A DNA stretch of 64,000 nucleotides, from the NCBI GenBank assembly GCA_964343835.1, contig CAYFKR010000004.1, positions 166,394 through 230,393 of the forward strand, given 5' to 3'. Under the pieces are notes generated by a model. It did no database searches. It was not told the origin of the DNA and saw nothing but the letters and a program-made list of their open reading frames with translations. This DNA is from CALEMW01 sp964343835. Lineage in GTDB: Bacteria > Krumholzibacteriota > Krumholzibacteriia > LZORAL124-64-63. Shown here piece after piece: positions 24,626-34,099 of this stretch. The stretch's first letter is position 1; the number at the start of each line of letters is the position of its first letter. A program made the position numbers and the translations under genes.

Positions 24626-27600
24626 GTGAAACGCATGCTGCTGCTCGGGCTGTGCGCCCTGACGGCCGCCGCCGTCGCCGGCGCCGGCGAGATCACCCAT
24701 CTCATGAGGTTCGCCGACCTGCACGGCGATCAGGTGGTCTTCACCTACGAGAACGACCTCTGGATCGCCGACGCGAACGGCGGCGACGCCCGTCGCCTCA
24801 CCAGCCACCCCGGCAACGAGGTCAACGCCAAGTTCAGCCCGGACGGCACGATGCTGGCCTTCACCGCCTCCTACGACGGCGGCAACGACGTCTACGTCAT
24901 GGACGCCCGCGGCGGCGAGCCCAGGCGCCTCACCTGGCATCCCGCCGGCGACCAGGTCCTGGACTGGCACCCGGACGGCGAGCGCGTGCTCTTCCGCTCC
25001 AACCGCGCCTGGCCCAATCGCGAGTTCGAGACCTACCTGGTGTCCGTCCACGGCGGCCTGCCCGAGCGCCTGCCCCTGGATCGCGGCGGCCTGGCCGCCG
25101 TCTCGCCCGATGGTTCGATGGTGGCGTACAACCGCATCAGCCGCGAGTCGCGCACCTGGAAGCGCTACCAGGGCGGCATGGCCCAGGACGTGTGGCTGGC
25201 CGATCTGGACAGCGGCTCCATCACGCAGCTCACCGACTGGCCCGGCTCCGACAACTTCCCCATGTGGCACGGCGGGACGATCGTGTTCAACAGCGACCGC
25301 GAGGATGGTCGCCTGAACCTCTACGCCATGGCCGCCGACGGCTCCGGCGTGCGCCGCCTCACCACCCACACCGACTACGACGTGAAGCACCCGTCCATGG
25401 GCGACGCCGGCCGCGTGATCTACCAGCAGGCCGGACGCCTCCACGTCCTCGACATCGCGTCGGGATCGAGCGCCCTCCTGGACATCACCGTCCGCTCGGA
25501 CCGCCCCCGCTTCCGCGACGACCTGGTCTCCGAGGCTCCCCGCACCGGCTCCTTCCGAACCTCGCCCTCGGGCGAACGCGTGCTGCTGGAGGCCCGCGGC
25601 GAGATCCTGAACCTGCCGGTGGACGAGGGCGACTCCTTCGACCTGACCCGCACTTCCGCCTCCCGCGAGAAGGACGCCGTGTGGTCCCCCGACGGCGAGA
25701 CCATCGCCTTCATCAGCGACCGCACCGGCGAAGAGGAGATCTGGCTCTGCGACCAGACCGGCGGCGACGTGCGGAAGCTCACGGACATGGGAGGCGGCTT
25801 CCTGATGCCCCCGGCGTGGTCCCCCGATTCGGAGTCGATCGTCTTCTCTGACAAGTTCATGCGCCTGAACCTCGTGGACGTCGCGAGCGGCAAGGCTCGC
25901 GTGATCGCCCGCTGCGACTACGACGACGCCTGGGAACGCTGGGGCATCCAGGACTACGCGTGGTCCCCCGACTCGCGCTGGATCGCCTACACCAGCCAGG
26001 GCCACAACATGAACGAGTCCATCTTCCTGTACGACACGGAGAAGGACCGCACCGTCCGCGTGACCGACGAGTGGCACACCGACTGGAGCCCGTCGTTCTC
26101 CGACGACGGCTCCTACCTCTACTTCCTGTCCAATCGGACCTTCGAGCCCATCATGGGCTGGCAGGACCAGAACCACGTGTTCCTGGACATGGCCCGCCCG
26201 TACATGGTGCTGCTGAGTAACGACGCCCCGTCGCCTTTCGCCGACGACGCCGGCCTGCTCGGCGACGACGACGCAGCGGAGGAGGACGAGGACGACGCCG
26301 TCCGCATCGACCTGGACGGACTGCAGGACCGCGTGCTCGCCTGCGAAGGCGTCTCGCCCGGCACCTACTTCCGCCTCGAGGCCGTCGACGGCGGCTTCGT
26401 GTTCCTGAGCAAGGACGGCCACGAGTTCCTCAAGTACGAGAACGTGAACGACCGCACGGCCTCGAGCTACGAGCTGGTGAAGTACGACCTGGCCGACGCC
26501 TCCACCTCGTCCCTGATGGACGGCCTGTCCAACTACCACCTCTCGCCCGACGGCACCAAGCTGGCCTACCGCTGCGGCTCGACGGTGGGCGTGGTGGACG
26601 CCGGCTCGCCCGCCTCGGTGGGCGACGGCACCGTGGATCCCTCGGCGGTGAACCTCCGTGTGGACCGCGAGGCCGAGTACCTGCAGATCTACGACGAAGC
26701 CTGGCGCATCCAGCGCGACTGGTTCTACGACCCGGGCATGCACGGCGTGGACTGGAACGCCGTCCGCGACCAGTACCGCCGCTTCGTGCCCGAGTGCGGC
26801 ACCCGCGGCGACCTCAACTACCTGATCGGGGAGATGATCTCCGAGCTCAACATCGGCCACACCTACATCTTCGGCGGCGACCACGAACCCGGCGGCGACC
26901 GCGTCCGCACCGGCCTGTTGGGCTGCGGCTTCGAGGCGGGCGGCAAGGCCAAGTACTACCGCATCGCTGATATCGTGCCCGGCGTGAGCTGGGATCCGGC
27001 CCAGCGTTCGCCCCTGCGCGAGCCCGGCTGCGACGTCGAGGAGGGCGACCTGCTGGTGGCCATCGACGGCGAGGAGATCACCACCGCCGACAACCCCTAC
27101 CGCCTGCTTGAGGACAAGTCGGGCCGCTGGGTCACTCTCTCCCTGAACGCCATGCCGGGGGAGAAGGGTGCCAAGACCTGCCGCGTGCGTACCCTCGGCT
27201 GGGAGGGCGCGATCCGATACCGCGAGTGGGTCGAGGGCAACCGCGCGAGCGTGGAGGAGATGGGCGACGGCCGCATCGGCTACCTGCACGTGCCCAACAT
27301 GATGGAGGCCGGCCTCATCGAGTTCGGCAAGGCCTTCTACCCGCAGTTCGCCAAGGAGGCCCTGATCGTCGACGAGCGCTACAACGGCGGCGGCTTCGTG
27401 GGCGACCAGATCATCGACCGGCTGGAGCGCGAGCTGTGGTCCCTCAACAAGCCCCGCGAGGGGAAGATGGGCCGCAACCCCGAGCGCTGCTTCCACGGCC
27501 CCATCGTGGTGCTCATCAACGAGGACACCGGCTCCAACGGCGAGTACTTCGCCTACGCCATCAAGGCCAAGAAGATCGCGACCCTGATCGGCATGCGCAC

Positions 27601-27880
27601 CTGGGGCGGCGCCGTGGGCATCGAGCCCCACCAGGACATGGTCGACGGCGGCGGCACCACGCCGCCCCAGTTCGGGCCCCTGGGGCTGGACGGGACCTGG
27701 ATCATCGAGGGGCACGGCGTGGAGCCGGACATCGTGATCCAGAACATGCCCGCGGACGTGGTGGCGGGACTTGACGCGCAGCTCGAGAAGGCTGTCAGTG
27801 TTCTGTTGGAACAGCTTGAGAACAATGGTGATAAGTGGGGGCTGCCGGAGTTGCCGGCGTTCCCGGACAAGAGCAACTGA
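24626..27880 (+). CDS. Tricorn-like protease (S41 family)
   Basis: 1084 residues with a signal peptide (about 1-20), so probably periplasmic, unlike cytosolic archaeal tricorn. The N-terminal half holds two WD40/PD40 propellers: many SPDG motifs, for example FSPDGTMLAF and WSPDGETIAFISD. An acidic insert (GDDDAAEEDEDDA) follows near residue 553. The C-terminal half has the core helical domain, a PDZ domain around DLLVAIDGEEITTADNPYRL, and the tail protease. His745 in ELNIGHTYIFGG and Ser970 in NEDTGSNGEYF match tricorn His746 and Ser965. It trims peptides released by other proteases. Complete and apparently active. Confidence 0.94.
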   Translation: MKRMLLLGLCALTAAAVAGAGEITHLMRFADLHGDQVVFTYENDLWIADANGGDARRLTSHPGNEVNAKFSPDGTMLAFTASYDGGNDVYVMDARGGEPRRLTWHPAGDQVLDWHPDGERVLFRSNRAWPNREFETYLVSVHGGLPERLPLDRGGLAAVSPDGSMVAYNRISRESRTWKRYQGGMAQDVWLADLDSGSITQLTDWPGSDNFPMWHGGTIVFNSDREDGRLNLYAMAADGSGVRRLTTHTDYDVKHPSMGDAGRVIYQQAGRLHVLDIASGSSALLDITVRSDRPRFRDDLVSEAPRTGSFRTSPSGERVLLEARGEILNLPVDEGDSFDLTRTSASREKDAVWSPDGETIAFISDRTGEEEIWLCDQTGGDVRKLTDMGGGFLMPPAWSPDSESIVFSDKFMRLNLVDVASGKARVIARCDYDDAWERWGIQDYAWSPDSRWIAYTSQGHNMNESIFLYDTEKDRTVRVTDEWHTDWSPSFSDDGSYLYFLSNRTFEPIMGWQDQNHVFLDMARPYMVLLSNDAPSPFADDAGLLGDDDAAEEDEDDAVRIDLDGLQDRVLACEGVSPGTYFRLEAVDGGFVFLSKDGHEFLKYENVNDRTASSYELVKYDLADASTSSLMDGLSNYHLSPDGTKLAYRCGSTVGVVDAGSPASVGDGTVDPSAVNLRVDREAEYLQIYDEAWRIQRDWFYDPGMHGVDWNAVRDQYRRFVPECGTRGDLNYLIGEMISELNIGHTYIFGGDHEPGGDRVRTGLLGCGFEAGGKAKYYRIADIVPGVSWDPAQRSPLREPGCDVEEGDLLVAIDGEEITTADNPYRLLEDKSGRWVTLSLNAMPGEKGAKTCRVRTLGWEGAIRYREWVEGNRASVEEMGDGRIGYLHVPNMMEAGLIEFGKAFYPQFAKEALIVDERYNGGGFVGDQIIDRLERELWSLNKPREGKMGRNPERCFHGPIVVLINEDTGSNGEYFAYAIKAKKIATLIGMRTWGGAVGIEPHQDMVDGGGTTPPQFGPLGLDGTWIIEGHGVEPDIVIQNMPADVVAGLDAQLEKAVSVLLEQLENNGDKWGLPELPAFPDKSN

Positions 27881-27890
27881 CCGAACGAAT

Positions 27891-28091
27891 AGACGGTTCA
27901 TGATCCGGGTGGAGGCGGCTCACCGAAGCCCACACCCCCCGTTCATGAGGACGCGCGCCGGACACATCCTGTGTCCGGCGCGCTCGGCTTTCGGGGGGCT
28001 CCGACCTCCCTGTCTCCGCTCCCCCTGCAGACGCCTCCTGAACGGGGGGTGTGGGCTTCGGTGAGCCATCACCGCGGAGCATGAACGGTCT
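27891..28091. repeat. Nested inverted-repeat element (MITE-like or RNA structure)
   Basis: A perfect 29-bp inverted repeat (27917-27945 with 28039-28067) lies inside a second, imperfect 16-bp inverted repeat (27891-27906 with 28076-28091, two mismatches). Between the main arms is an independent hairpin with a 14-bp stem and 3-nt loop (27953-27983). The whole 201-bp unit fills the gap between two convergent genes. It is much larger than a normal terminator and has no long open frame. Confidence 0.75.
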
Positions 28092-28101
28092 GTTCCCTCA
28101 G

Positions 28102-29139
28102 TCAGTCGTTCTGTGTCGGGATCGTCGGCATCTTCCGGCCCACCGCTTCCGCAATCGGTCTCAGGCTGTTCATCAGGTCCTCGAACAGTGGTGGGGTGAG
28201 TGCCTGCGGGCCGTCCGACAGCGCCTCTGCCGGGTTGCAGTGGACTTCCACGATGATGCCGTCCGCGCCGGCGGCCAACGCTGCCCGGGCCACCGCGGGG
28301 ATGTACTCGCGCACCCCGACCGCATGGCTTGGATCGACCACCACGGGGAGGTGGGTCTTGTCTTTGAGGACCGGGACCGCGGAGATGTCGCAGGTGTTGC
28401 GGGTGGCCTTCTCGAAGGTGCGGATGCCGCGTTCGCAGAGGATGACCTGGCGGTTGCCGTTGCTCAGGATGTACTCGGCGGCCAGCAGCAGTTCCTCGAC
28501 CGTGGACATCATGCCGCGCTTCAGCATGACCGGCTTGCGGATCTTGCCGACGGCTTCGAGCAGGGAGTAGTTCTGCATGTTGCGGGCGCCGATCTGGACG
28601 ATGTCGGCGTACTTGGCCACCAGCTCCACCTGGTCGGAGCTCATGGCCTCGGTCACGATGTCCAGGCCCAGTTCGCGCTTGGCGGCCAGCATGAGCTTCA
28701 GGCCCTCCTCGCCCAGTCCCATGAAGCTGTAGGGGGAGGTGCGGGGCTTGAAGGCGCCGCCGCGCAGCACGGTGCCGCCGTGGTCGCGGACGGCGCGGGC
28801 GGCGTCGAAGAGCTGGTCGTGGGACTCCACGGAGCAGGGGCCGCCCATGACGATGAAGTCGTCGCCGCCGAGACGGCCGTGGGCGAGCTCGATGACCGTG
28901 GGCTGGGGCTGGTAGGCCCGGGCGGTGAGCTTGAACGGGGTCTTCACGTCCGTGACCTCGGCCACGCCCGGCATGCCCTCGAGCTCCTGGAGCTGGGCGT
29001 TGCTGCCGGCGCCCATCACCCCGATGACGGTGCCGTCGGCACCCTGGGTGGGGCGGGGCTGGAAGCCGCGTTCCTCCACGGCGCGGATGACCTGGCTGAT
29101 CTGGACCACGCTGGCCTTGGGTTCCATCACGATGATCAT
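28102..29139 (-). CDS. aroF: 3-deoxy-7-phosphoheptulonate (DAHP) synthase, type I-beta
   Basis: 345 residues. It joins phosphoenolpyruvate and erythrose-4-phosphate at the entry of the shikimate pathway. The first about 70 residues (MIIVMEPKASVVQISQV to VTDVKTPFKLTAR) form the small ferredoxin-like regulatory domain known from Thermotoga DAHP synthase. The barrel follows with MGGPCSVES, VLRGGAFKPRTSPYSF, IQIGARNMQNY, LKRGMMST, ILCERGIRTFEKATR, VVVDPSHAVG and IIVEVHCNPA. It lies 3 bases after trpA and so is the last gene of the trp operon, supplying its own precursor. Confidence 0.97.
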   Translation of the reverse strand: MIIVMEPKASVVQISQVIRAVEERGFQPRPTQGADGTVIGVMGAGSNAQLQELEGMPGVAEVTDVKTPFKLTARAYQPQPTVIELAHGRLGGDDFIVMGGPCSVESHDQLFDAARAVRDHGGTVLRGGAFKPRTSPYSFMGLGEEGLKLMLAAKRELGLDIVTEAMSSDQVELVAKYADIVQIGARNMQNYSLLEAVGKIRKPVMLKRGMMSTVEELLLAAEYILSNGNRQVILCERGIRTFEKATRNTCDISAVPVLKDKTHLPVVVDPSHAVGVREYIPAVARAALAAGADGIIVEVHCNPAEALSDGPQALTPPLFEDLMNSLRPIAEAVGRKMPTIPTQND

Positions 29140-29142
29140 CGG

Positions 29143-29949
29143 TCACGCTCCTCGGGGGTCGTTCAGGGCCTCGTTCATGTCGGTCAGGAAACGGCGGGCG
29201 GCGTCGACGGCGGCGTCGGCGTTCCCGGCGTCCTTGATGCGTCTGAGCAGGGCGCTGCCCACCACCACGCCGTCGCAGACGGGGGACAGGGCCCGGGCGT
29301 GCTCCGGCGCGCCCACGCCGAAGCCCACATAGCAGGGGGTGGTGGTGCGGCCGCGTACGCCGGATACGAAGTCCAGCAGGCCGCCGCCGGTGTCCAGGGC
29401 GCTGCCGGTCACGCCGGTCAACGACACCAGGTACAGGAAACCGTCGCTGCCGTCGGCGATGGCGGCCACGCGGTCGTCGCCACTGGTGGGAGCCACCAGG
29501 TCCACCAGGGTCAGGCCCCGGCAGCCGAAGGCGGCGCGGATGGGCGCCGATTCCTCGAAGGGCACGTCGGGCAGGATCACGCCCGACACGCCCGCCTCCG
29601 CCGCGGCGTCGGCGAAGGCCTCCTCGCCCATGGTCAGCAGCGGGTTCAGGTAGCTCATGAGCACGATGGTCGTGTCGCGGCGGGCGCGGTGCTCCGCCGC
29701 CAGCTCCAGGGTGCGCCGCAGGGTCATGCCCGCGGCCAGGGCGGCGTGGCCCGTCTCCTGGATCACGGGGCCGTCGGCCACGGGGTCGGAGAAGGGGACG
29801 CCGATCTCCACCACGTCGCAGCCCGCCTCGGCCGCCGCGTCGAGCAGTCGCAGGAACGTGGCGTCGTCCGGATAGCCGGCCGTGAAGTAGGGCACCAGGG
29901 CCTTGCGGCCGGTGGCGCGGATGGCGTCGGTGCGCTGGATCAGGCTCAT
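29143..29949 (-). CDS. trpA: Tryptophan synthase alpha chain
   Basis: 268 residues from ATG 29949 (ATGA overlap with trpB). It splits indole-3-glycerol phosphate to indole. The motifs VPYFTAGYPDD, DVVEIGVPFSDPVADGPVIQ (catalytic Glu and Asp), GVILPDVPFEES, YLVSLTGVTG and VGFGVGAPEH are present. Length is normal. Confidence 0.97.
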   Translation of the reverse strand: MSLIQRTDAIRATGRKALVPYFTAGYPDDATFLRLLDAAAEAGCDVVEIGVPFSDPVADGPVIQETGHAALAAGMTLRRTLELAAEHRARRDTTIVLMSYLNPLLTMGEEAFADAAAEAGVSGVILPDVPFEESAPIRAAFGCRGLTLVDLVAPTSGDDRVAAIADGSDGFLYLVSLTGVTGSALDTGGGLLDFVSGVRGRTTTPCYVGFGVGAPEHARALSPVCDGVVVGSALLRRIKDAGNADAAVDAARRFLTDMNEALNDPRGA

Positions 29950-31121
29950 GACGACGCCTCCATGACGGTGTGCATGTCCTTGTCGCCGCGGCCGGAGAGG
30001 TTGACCAGCACCAGGTCGCCGCCGTCTCCGTCGGGGCCGAGCAGCTGATGCAGGTACGCCAGGGCGTGGCTCGATTCCAGGGCGGGGATGATGCCTTCGA
30101 GTCGGCACAGGTCACGGAAGGCGCGCAGGGCCTCGCCGTCGCCCACGCGGCCGTAGCGCACGCGGCCGGTGTCCTTGAGGTGGCTGTGCTCGGGGCCCAC
30201 GCCGGGGTAGTCCAGGCCGGCGGCGATGGAGTGGGCTTCCAGCACCTGGCCGTCGTCGTCCTGCACCAGGTAGCTGTAGGAGCCGTGGAGCACGCCGGGG
30301 CGGCCCTCGCACAGGGCGAGGGAATGGCCGGCGTCACTGCCGGCGGCCTCCACGCCGTGCAGGCGCACGTCTGCGTCGTCCACGAAGCCGGCGAACATGC
30401 CCATGGCGTTGGAGCCGCCGCCCACGCAGGCGATCACGTCGTCGGGCAGCCGTCCCTCGCGCTCCAGGATCTGGGCGCGGGCCTCGCGTCCGATCACCGA
30501 CTGGAAGTCGCGGACGATCAGGGGGTAGGGGTGGGGTCCCACCGTGGAGCCGATGATGTAGTGGGTGTCGTCCACGTGGGCGACCCAGTCGCGGATGGCC
30601 TCGCTGGTGGCGTCCTTCAGGGTGCGCGAGCCGGCAGTCACCTCCCGGACCTCGGCTCCGAGCAGCTCCATGCGCTCCACGTTGGGGGCCTGGCGGCGCA
30701 TGTCCTCGCTGCCCATGTAGACGGTGCAGCCGATCCCGAAGCGGGCGCAGACCGTGGCCGTCGCCACGCCGTGCTGGCCGGCTCCTGTCTCGGCCACGAT
30801 GCGGGTCTTGCCCATGCGCACCGCCAGCAGCACCTGGCCCAGGCAGTTGTTGATCTTGTGGGCTCCGGTGTGGTTCAAGTCCTCCCGTTTCAGGTAGATG
30901 CGGCGATCTCCTCCGAACTCTCGCGAGAGGTTGGCGGCCAGGTCCAGAGGGGTGGGACGGCCGCTGTAGTTCTGAAGCAGGTCCAGCAGCTCGGCCTGGA
31001 ACGCGGCGTCGCGGCGGGCCTCCTCGTAGGCCGCCTCGAGCTGGCGCAGGCAGGGCATGACCGTTTCGGGGACGTACTGTCCGCCGTAGGGGCCGAACCG
31101 TCCGGGACGGGGATCAGGCAC
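29946..31121 (-). CDS. trpB: Tryptophan synthase beta chain
   Basis: 391 residues from GTG 31121; the start overlaps the end of trpF by 8 bases. It is the PLP enzyme that joins indole and serine. The opening GRFGPYGGQYVPE, the PLP-lysine motif LNHTGAHKINN (Lys89), AETGAGQHG and the phosphate-binding VGGGSNAMGMF are present, as are LVNLSGRGDKD and GPEHSHL. It is the canonical TrpB1 type that pairs with TrpA. Confidence 0.97.
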   Translation of the reverse strand: MPDPRPGRFGPYGGQYVPETVMPCLRQLEAAYEEARRDAAFQAELLDLLQNYSGRPTPLDLAANLSREFGGDRRIYLKREDLNHTGAHKINNCLGQVLLAVRMGKTRIVAETGAGQHGVATATVCARFGIGCTVYMGSEDMRRQAPNVERMELLGAEVREVTAGSRTLKDATSEAIRDWVAHVDDTHYIIGSTVGPHPYPLIVRDFQSVIGREARAQILEREGRLPDDVIACVGGGSNAMGMFAGFVDDADVRLHGVEAAGSDAGHSLALCEGRPGVLHGSYSYLVQDDDGQVLEAHSIAAGLDYPGVGPEHSHLKDTGRVRYGRVGDGEALRAFRDLCRLEGIIPALESSHALAYLHQLLGPDGDGGDLVLVNLSGRGDKDMHTVMEASS

Positions 31122-31734
31122 CGCGCACCTCCGCGATGAACCGGTGCACCAGGTCAATGTCCTTGATGCCCGGCGCGCTCTCCACGCCGCGGCTCACGTC
31201 CACGGCCCAGGGCCGCACGGCGCGCACGGCCTCGGCCACGTTGTCGGGGTTCAGGCCGCCTGCCAGGAAGACCCGCTGGTGGGCCTCGGCGCCGACGCGG
31301 GCGGCGTCCCACAGCACCTGCAGGTCCTCGTCGGTGTGGGGCTGGCCCTTGGGCAGGTCGTACAGCAGGCTGTCCTCGGCGAACGGAGACCCGGGCTCCA
31401 CGATGGTCTCGGCGTGGACCACCCGCGCCACCGGCAGGCCCGTGCGGTCCCGCACCGTGAGGCGCAGGGGCAGGGGCTCGCCGCCGTGGAGCTGCAGCAG
31501 GTCCAGGCGGGCCAGGCGGGCCGTCTCGGAGATGGCCACGGCGTCGTGGCCGGCGAACACGCCCACGAGCATGACGTCGGGCACGGCCTCGCGGATGGCC
31601 ACCGCCTGTCCCATGGACACGCGCCGCTCGCTCTCCGCGAAGATCAAACCGATGTGGGTGGCGCCGGCCTCCACGCAGGCCACGGCGTCGGCCTCCCGGG
31701 TCAGTCCGCAGATCTTCACCTTCACGTCGTTCAT
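31114..31734 (-). CDS. trpF: Phosphoribosylanthranilate isomerase
   Basis: 206 residues. It converts phosphoribosyl-anthranilate to CdRP. VKICGLTREADA holds the catalytic Cys. GLIFAESERRVS, LLQLHGGE, VFLAGGLNPDNV and AVDVSRGVESAPGIKD are family blocks, with the second catalytic Asp in the VDVSRG strand. The start ATG overlaps the trpC stop. Confidence 0.96.
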   Translation of the reverse strand: MNDVKVKICGLTREADAVACVEAGATHIGLIFAESERRVSMGQAVAIREAVPDVMLVGVFAGHDAVAISETARLARLDLLQLHGGEPLPLRLTVRDRTGLPVARVVHAETIVEPGSPFAEDSLLYDLPKGQPHTDEDLQVLWDAARVGAEAHQRVFLAGGLNPDNVAEAVRAVRPWAVDVSRGVESAPGIKDIDLVHRFIAEVRGA

Positions 31735-32492
31735 CGCTCGGCTCCCCTCAGTTCGTCCAGCAACCGGCCCGGGTCGTCCGACTTCAGCAGCGAACTGCCG
31801 ATCAGGAACGCGTCGGCGCCCAGGGCCGTGAGATCCTCGATATCAGCGCGGCCGGTGAGGCCGCTCTCGGCCACCATCAGGCAGCCCTCCGGTTTGCGCG
31901 CGACCAGGTCGCGCAGTCCTGCCCGCGACATCTCGAGGGTGTCGAGGTCGCGGCTGTTCACGCCCACCAGCGGTGCGCCCACGTCCCGGGCGGCCTCGAG
32001 GTCGCGCAGGTCGTGGCACTCCACCAGGGCGTCCATGCCGAGGTCGTGGACCAGGGCGAGCAGTTCGGCCAGCAGGCCGTCGTCCACGATCCGCGCGATC
32101 AGCAGCACGCAGTCGGCGCCCGCGGCCCAGGCCGCCCGCACCTGCAGCGGGTCCACCACGAAATCCTTCACGATGACCGGCAGTCCCACCGCGGCGCGCA
32201 CGTCGGCCACGTCGGCAAGGGTCATGCCGAAGCGCGGCGTGTCGGTGACGATGGAGATGGCCGCCGCCCCGTGGGCCTCGTAGATGCGAGCCTGCCCCAG
32301 CGGGTCGTCCCCGCGGGGGAACGACGGCACGCTCGGCGACTTGCGTTTCAGCTCGGCGATGATGCCGCCGCCCGGCAGCGCCGCGGCGAAACCGCGGGGG
32401 GCATCCCCGGCCCGCTCGGTGAGAGCCGCCGCATCCAGGGCCGTGATCTCGCGGAGCTTGTCCGCCACCACGCTCGTCAGGAACCCGGTCAT
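31731..32492 (-). CDS. trpC: Indole-3-glycerol phosphate synthase
   Basis: 253 residues from ATG 32492 (overlaps the trpD stop). The TIM barrel has IIAELKRKSPS (catalytic Lys and Glu), PVIVKDFVVDPLQV, CVLLIARIVDD, DALVECHDLRDLE, VGVNSRDLDTLE, MVAESGLTGRADI and FLIGSSLLKSDDPG. It is a separate enzyme rather than a TrpC-TrpF fusion. Confidence 0.97.
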   Translation of the reverse strand: MTGFLTSVVADKLREITALDAAALTERAGDAPRGFAAALPGGGIIAELKRKSPSVPSFPRGDDPLGQARIYEAHGAAAISIVTDTPRFGMTLADVADVRAAVGLPVIVKDFVVDPLQVRAAWAAGADCVLLIARIVDDGLLAELLALVHDLGMDALVECHDLRDLEAARDVGAPLVGVNSRDLDTLEMSRAGLRDLVARKPEGCLMVAESGLTGRADIEDLTALGADAFLIGSSLLKSDDPGRLLDELRGAER

Positions 32493-33511
32493 GACGTGGC
32501 CTCCCGGTTCGTGGCGTCGACAAGGCGGTCCAGCACGCCGAGGGCGGCGCCGGAAGCCACGGCGTCGCGAGCCATGACGAGCCCGTCGGCCGGCGTATCG
32601 GCGCGGCCTGCGGCGGCCAGGGCGAAGGCGGCGTTCAGGAGCACCGCGTCGGCGCGGGGGCCGGCGTCGCCGCTCAGCACGCCTTTCAGGATGACCGCAT
32701 TCTCTTCCGGGGTGCCGCCGTCCAGGGCCTCGGGTGCGCAGGGCTCCAGCCCGAAGTCGACCGGGGCGACGTCGTAGACGCGCACCTCGCCGCCGGCGAG
32801 CTCGGCCACCTGCGTCGGACTGGTCAGCGACACCTCGTCCAGCCCGTCGGCGCCGTGGACCACGAAGGCCCGCTCCGCGCCCAGCTCGCCCAGCACCTTG
32901 GCCAGGGGCTCGCACAGGTCGGTGGCGAACACGCCGATGACCTGGCGCTTCACGCCGGCGGGGTTGGTCAGGGGGCCGAGCACGTTGAACACGGTGCGCA
33001 GGCCCAGCTCGCGACGCACCGGCGCCACGTGCTTCATGGCCGGATGGTGCGCCGGGGCGAAGAGGAAGCCCAGGCCCACCTCGTCGATCACGGCGCCCAC
33101 GCGAGTCGGAGGCAGGTCCAGGCGCACGCCCAGGGCCTCGAGCACGTCCGCGCTGCCGCTGCGGCTCGACACGGCGCGGTTGCCGTGCTTGGCCACCACG
33201 GCTCCGGCCCCGGCGGTCACGAAGGCCGCCGCGGTGGAGATGTTGAACGTGCCGCCGCCGTCGCCGCCGGTGCCGCAGGTGTCGACGGCGTCGGTCGTCG
33301 CCAGCTCCACCTGTTCGGCACGGCGGCGCATGGCCTCGGCGAAGCCCGCGATCTCGTCCACCGTCTCGCCCTTGGCCCGCAGCGCCGTCAGCAGCGCGGC
33401 GATGCGCACCGGCGCCACCTCGCCCGACATCAGTCGGTCCATCACGGACCGCGCCCCGTCGCGGTCCAGGTGCTCCCCGGAGAGCACGCGTTCGATGGCC
33501 TCGCGGATCAT
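32489..33511 (-). CDS. trpD: Anthranilate phosphoribosyltransferase
   Basis: 340 residues. It transfers the phosphoribosyl group to anthranilate. DTCGTGGDGGGTFNIST and KHGNRAVSSRSGSADVLEALG form the PRPP and metal sites. FLFAPAHHPAMKHVAPVRRELG and FNVLGPLTNPAG complete the family pattern. It overlaps trpG by ATGA and is not fused to it. Confidence 0.97.
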   Translation of the reverse strand: MIREAIERVLSGEHLDRDGARSVMDRLMSGEVAPVRIAALLTALRAKGETVDEIAGFAEAMRRRAEQVELATTDAVDTCGTGGDGGGTFNISTAAAFVTAGAGAVVAKHGNRAVSSRSGSADVLEALGVRLDLPPTRVGAVIDEVGLGFLFAPAHHPAMKHVAPVRRELGLRTVFNVLGPLTNPAGVKRQVIGVFATDLCEPLAKVLGELGAERAFVVHGADGLDEVSLTSPTQVAELAGGEVRVYDVAPVDFGLEPCAPEALDGGTPEENAVILKGVLSGDAGPRADAVLLNAAFALAAAGRADTPADGLVMARDAVASGAALGVLDRLVDATNREATS

Positions 33512-34098
33512 CGGGCGGCCCCGTTCGTCGAGGTGACCCGCCGCAGGAAGTTGGCCAGCAGGTCCGGCCCCTCCCGGGTGAGGATCGACTCGGGATGGAA
33601 CTGCACGCCCTCGATGAAGTGCTCCTTGTGCCGCACGCCCATGATCTCGCCGTCGGAGGTGTAGGACGAGATCTCCAGGCAGTCGGGGAGGTCGTCCTCG
33701 GTCACCAGCAGCGAGTGGTAGCGGGTGGCCTCGAAGGGGTTGGACAGGCCGTCGTACAGGGTGCGTCCGTCGTGGTACACGCCCGAGGTCTTGCCGTGCA
33801 TCACGGTCTCGGCCCGGGTGATGCGGCCGCCGAAGGCCTGCACGATGGACTGGTGGCCCAGGCAGATGCCGAGGATCGGCACCCGACCCGCCAGCCTCTC
33901 GATGAGCTCCACGGAGATCCCCGCGTCGTCGGGTGTGCCGGGGCCGGGGGAGACGATCAGGCTCTCGGGAGCCAGGGCGACGGCCTCGTCCACCGTCAGG
34001 GCGTCGTTGCGTTCGACCCGCACGTCGGCGCCGAGCTGCCCGAGGGCCTGCACCACGTTGAACGTGAACGAGTCGTAGTTGTCGATGAGCAGATGCAT
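33508..34098 (-). CDS. trpG: Anthranilate synthase glutamine amidotransferase subunit
   Basis: 196 residues. This class I amidotransferase has nucleophile Cys79 in ILGICLGHQSI and the His-Glu pair in VQFHPESIL. The DNYDSFTFNVVQ start and SPGPGTPDDAG are typical. It supplies ammonia to TrpE. It may double as PabA for folate, since no separate pabA is seen here. One base separates it from the trpE stop. Confidence 0.96.
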   Translation of the reverse strand: MHLLIDNYDSFTFNVVQALGQLGADVRVERNDALTVDEAVALAPESLIVSPGPGTPDDAGISVELIERLAGRVPILGICLGHQSIVQAFGGRITRAETVMHGKTSGVYHDGRTLYDGLSNPFEATRYHSLLVTEDDLPDCLEISSYTSDGEIMGVRHKEHFIEGVQFHPESILTREGPDLLANFLRRVTSTNGAAR

Positions 34099-34099
34099 C

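Noticed and set aside
27920..30337. An 805-residue minus-strand frame across the inverted-repeat element
   Set aside because: It is an out-of-frame shadow of trpA and aroF, with Arg/Pro/His-rich composition; its tail is the repeat element.
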